The position numbers were made by a program, and so were the translations under genes. Shown here one piece after another: positions 62,899-64,000 of a stretch of DNA of 64,000 nucleotides. Source of the DNA: Mucilaginibacter sabulilitoris (GTDB lineage: Bacteria; Bacteroidota; Bacteroidia; Sphingobacteriales; Sphingobacteriaceae); contig NZ_CP139558.1 in the NCBI RefSeq assembly GCF_034262375.1, positions 2,108,001-2,172,000 of the forward strand, given 5' to 3'. Position 1 is the stretch's first letter, and each line of letters opens with the position of its first letter. The notes under the pieces are model-generated. The model saw only the letters and a list, made by a program, of their open reading frames with translations, had not been told where the DNA came from and did no database searches.

Positions 62899-64000
62899 AT
62901 GGAACCCATCATAGTAGAAGAAAATATTGATTCCCGTAAGCTGCGCGGCGGTTATTATACACCCCAGCCGATCGCTGATTTTATTTGTAAATGGGCGATC
63001 ACGGAACCGGCTGTGCGTGTTTTGGAGCCCAGCTGTGGGGACGGCAATTTCGTTGAGGCCGTTATCCAAAGGCTATTGGAGATTGGTGTACCGAAAAATG
63101 AATTGTTTGGGCGGATTAAGGGAGTAGAATTATTAGCCGTGGAAGCGCAAAAGTCTAAGGCACGTGCCGCTAATTATGGACTGAATTCAACAACGATCAC
63201 CAATGCAGATTTCTTTAGCTTTTTGGCAGCCAACCCGGCCGAACGGTTTGACGTGGTGGTGGGTAACCCGCCCTTTATTCGTTACCAGAATTTTCCTGAA
63301 GAACACCGCAGCCTGGCTATATACATGATGCAGGAAATGGGCCTGAATCCAAATAAACTGACAAATATCTGGGTACCGTTCCTGGTTCTGTCGGCAGGTC
63401 GTTTAAATCCTGGTGGGAAATTAGGCATGGTGATCCCGGCTGAGCTTTTCCAAGTGAAATACGCGGCTGAGACGCGTGTTTTCTTGTCTCGCTTCTTTGA
63501 AAGAGTAACCATTGTGACTTTTAAGAAATTGGTGTTCAAAGATATTCAACAAGAGGTGGTACTGTTACTTTGCGAAAAAGAAGTGGCGGGTGATAACGGT
63601 ATACGTGTGGTTGAGGTTACTTCGCTGGAAGAACTGGAAACCCTGGATATAGAGGCAGTTCAAAATGGCGACGTTAAAATACTGGAACATAATACGGAGA
63701 AATGGACAAAATACTTTTTAGACGAAGCGGAGATCCACTTGCTGCGGCGGTTCAAAACTGATCCGCGCATCCAGCTGGCGGGTGAATTAATGATTACAAA
63801 CGTAGGCCTGGTGACAGGGATCAACGAATTCTTTATGATCACGCAGCAAACCGCCGAACAATGGGGTATCCTGCCTTATACTAAAAGAGTGGTCAGCCGT
63901 TCGGCGCATTTTCGCGGCATTAAATTTACGGAACAGGATTTCTTGGAAAATGCGGCCGCGGAAATAGATAGCTTTTTATTCCTGCCGCCGGATGAAGATT
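62899..64000 (+). CDS. N6-adenine DNA methyltransferase, partial at the right edge
   Basis: ATG 62899, open at the window end (367 residues visible). SRKLRGGYYTPQPIADFICK is the YYTPxxIAxF start of Eco57I-type methyltransferases; motif I: VLEPSCGDGNFVEAV (near 42); motif IV: VVVGNPPFIRYQNF (near 124), the NPPF version of N6-adenine enzymes. Further on GKLGMVIPAELFQVKYAAET and a likely target recognition region begin. It is 4 nt downstream of the fused RM gene. It may be the second modification enzyme for an asymmetric site, or the modification half of a following restriction gene outside the window. Confidence 0.88.
   Translation, partial: MEPIIVEENIDSRKLRGGYYTPQPIADFICKWAITEPAVRVLEPSCGDGNFVEAVIQRLLEIGVPKNELFGRIKGVELLAVEAQKSKARAANYGLNSTTITNADFFSFLAANPAERFDVVVGNPPFIRYQNFPEEHRSLAIYMMQEMGLNPNKLTNIWVPFLVLSAGRLNPGGKLGMVIPAELFQVKYAAETRVFLSRFFERVTIVTFKKLVFKDIQQEVVLLLCEKEVAGDNGIRVVEVTSLEELETLDIEAVQNGDVKILEHNTEKWTKYFLDEAEIHLLRRFKTDPRIQLAGELMITNVGLVTGINEFFMITQQTAEQWGILPYTKRVVSRSAHFRGIKFTEQDFLENAAAEIDSFLFLPPDED

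Noticed and set aside
1..64000. CRISPR arrays, rRNA, tRNA, plasmid or phage origin
   Set aside because: No regularly spaced direct repeats, no rRNA/tRNA-like cloverleaf stretches, and no replication genes noticed on reading either strand.

Overview
The window looks like chromosomal DNA of a Bacteroidota bacterium, most likely family Sphingobacteriaceae (Mucilaginibacter/Pedobacter type). This rests on moderate GC, absence of Shine-Dalgarno sequences, lipoproteins with SPII signals ending in S-C or A-C-K-K, families typical of the group (DUF4142, YtxH, DUF6766, half-condensation NRPS proteins) and TAnnTTTG-like -7 promoter boxes. No rRNA, tRNA or CRISPR array was seen. The species call is inference.

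Layout. (1) 1-1.4 kb: the N-terminal two thirds of a class III lanthionine synthetase-like (LanKC) enzyme on the minus strand, running off the left edge, with a weak candidate precursor peptide upstream of it. (2) 2.2-16.1 kb: a decaying 'stress/envelope island'. Intact genes (DUF6766, YtxH, DUF4142 lipoprotein, CinA-C amidohydrolase, NRAMP-like carrier, a receiver protein, CDF exporter, three tiny ORFs) are interleaved with at least ten broken ones (tyrosine recombinase, cinA, a small acidic-protein gene, CheB-like methylesterase, iron-permease-like, lipocalin, DUF808, bestrophin, YetF, DUF4142, a second DUF6766, VOC, fimbrillin-like lipoprotein). (3) 16.9-20 kb: hybrid histidine kinase, serine acetyltransferase and a stand-alone receiver domain, all on the minus strand.

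(4) 20.4-53.6 kb: a large exopolysaccharide locus. It holds Wza-type exporter, Wzc tyrosine autokinase, Wzy-like polymerase, Wzx-like flippase, WcaJ-type initiating phosphotransferase, six glycosyltransferases including a WecG/TagA type, three LbH and two acyltransferase-3 family acetyl/acyltransferases, ChbG/YdjC deacetylase, gmd and fcl for GDP-L-fucose, two paralogous right-handed beta-helix proteins bracketing the core, and a GH16 glucanase-like lipoprotein at the right edge. The initiating transferase would load sugar-1-P on undecaprenyl phosphate, glycosyltransferases extend it with fucose among the sugars, Wzx flips it, Wzy polymerises it, and Wzc/Wza control length and export. Inside the locus sits a stand-alone NRPS (half-condensation, adenylation, carrier, thioesterase) next to a GNAT enzyme and a membrane acyltransferase, which suggests an aminoacyl decoration or a co-produced small molecule.

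(5) 53.6-64 kb: an accessory/defence segment with an IS481-type transposase remnant, two divergent Fic AMP-transferases each preceded by its own inverted-repeat cluster, a DUF6984-like small protein beside an orphan RHS fragment, and a restriction-modification operon: Xre regulator with a perfect 21-bp palindrome 2 nt before its start codon, an Eco57I-like fused nuclease/methyltransferase, and a second adenine methyltransferase running off the right edge.

The most unusual items are the NRPS module in the polysaccharide locus, the paired Fic genes with two different operator families, the C-protein-like control of the restriction operon, and the dense pseudogene field at 2-16 kb. Frameshifts there cluster in homopolymers in some cases, so sequencing error is a live alternative, but domain losses and fusion junctions argue for genuine decay of part of it.
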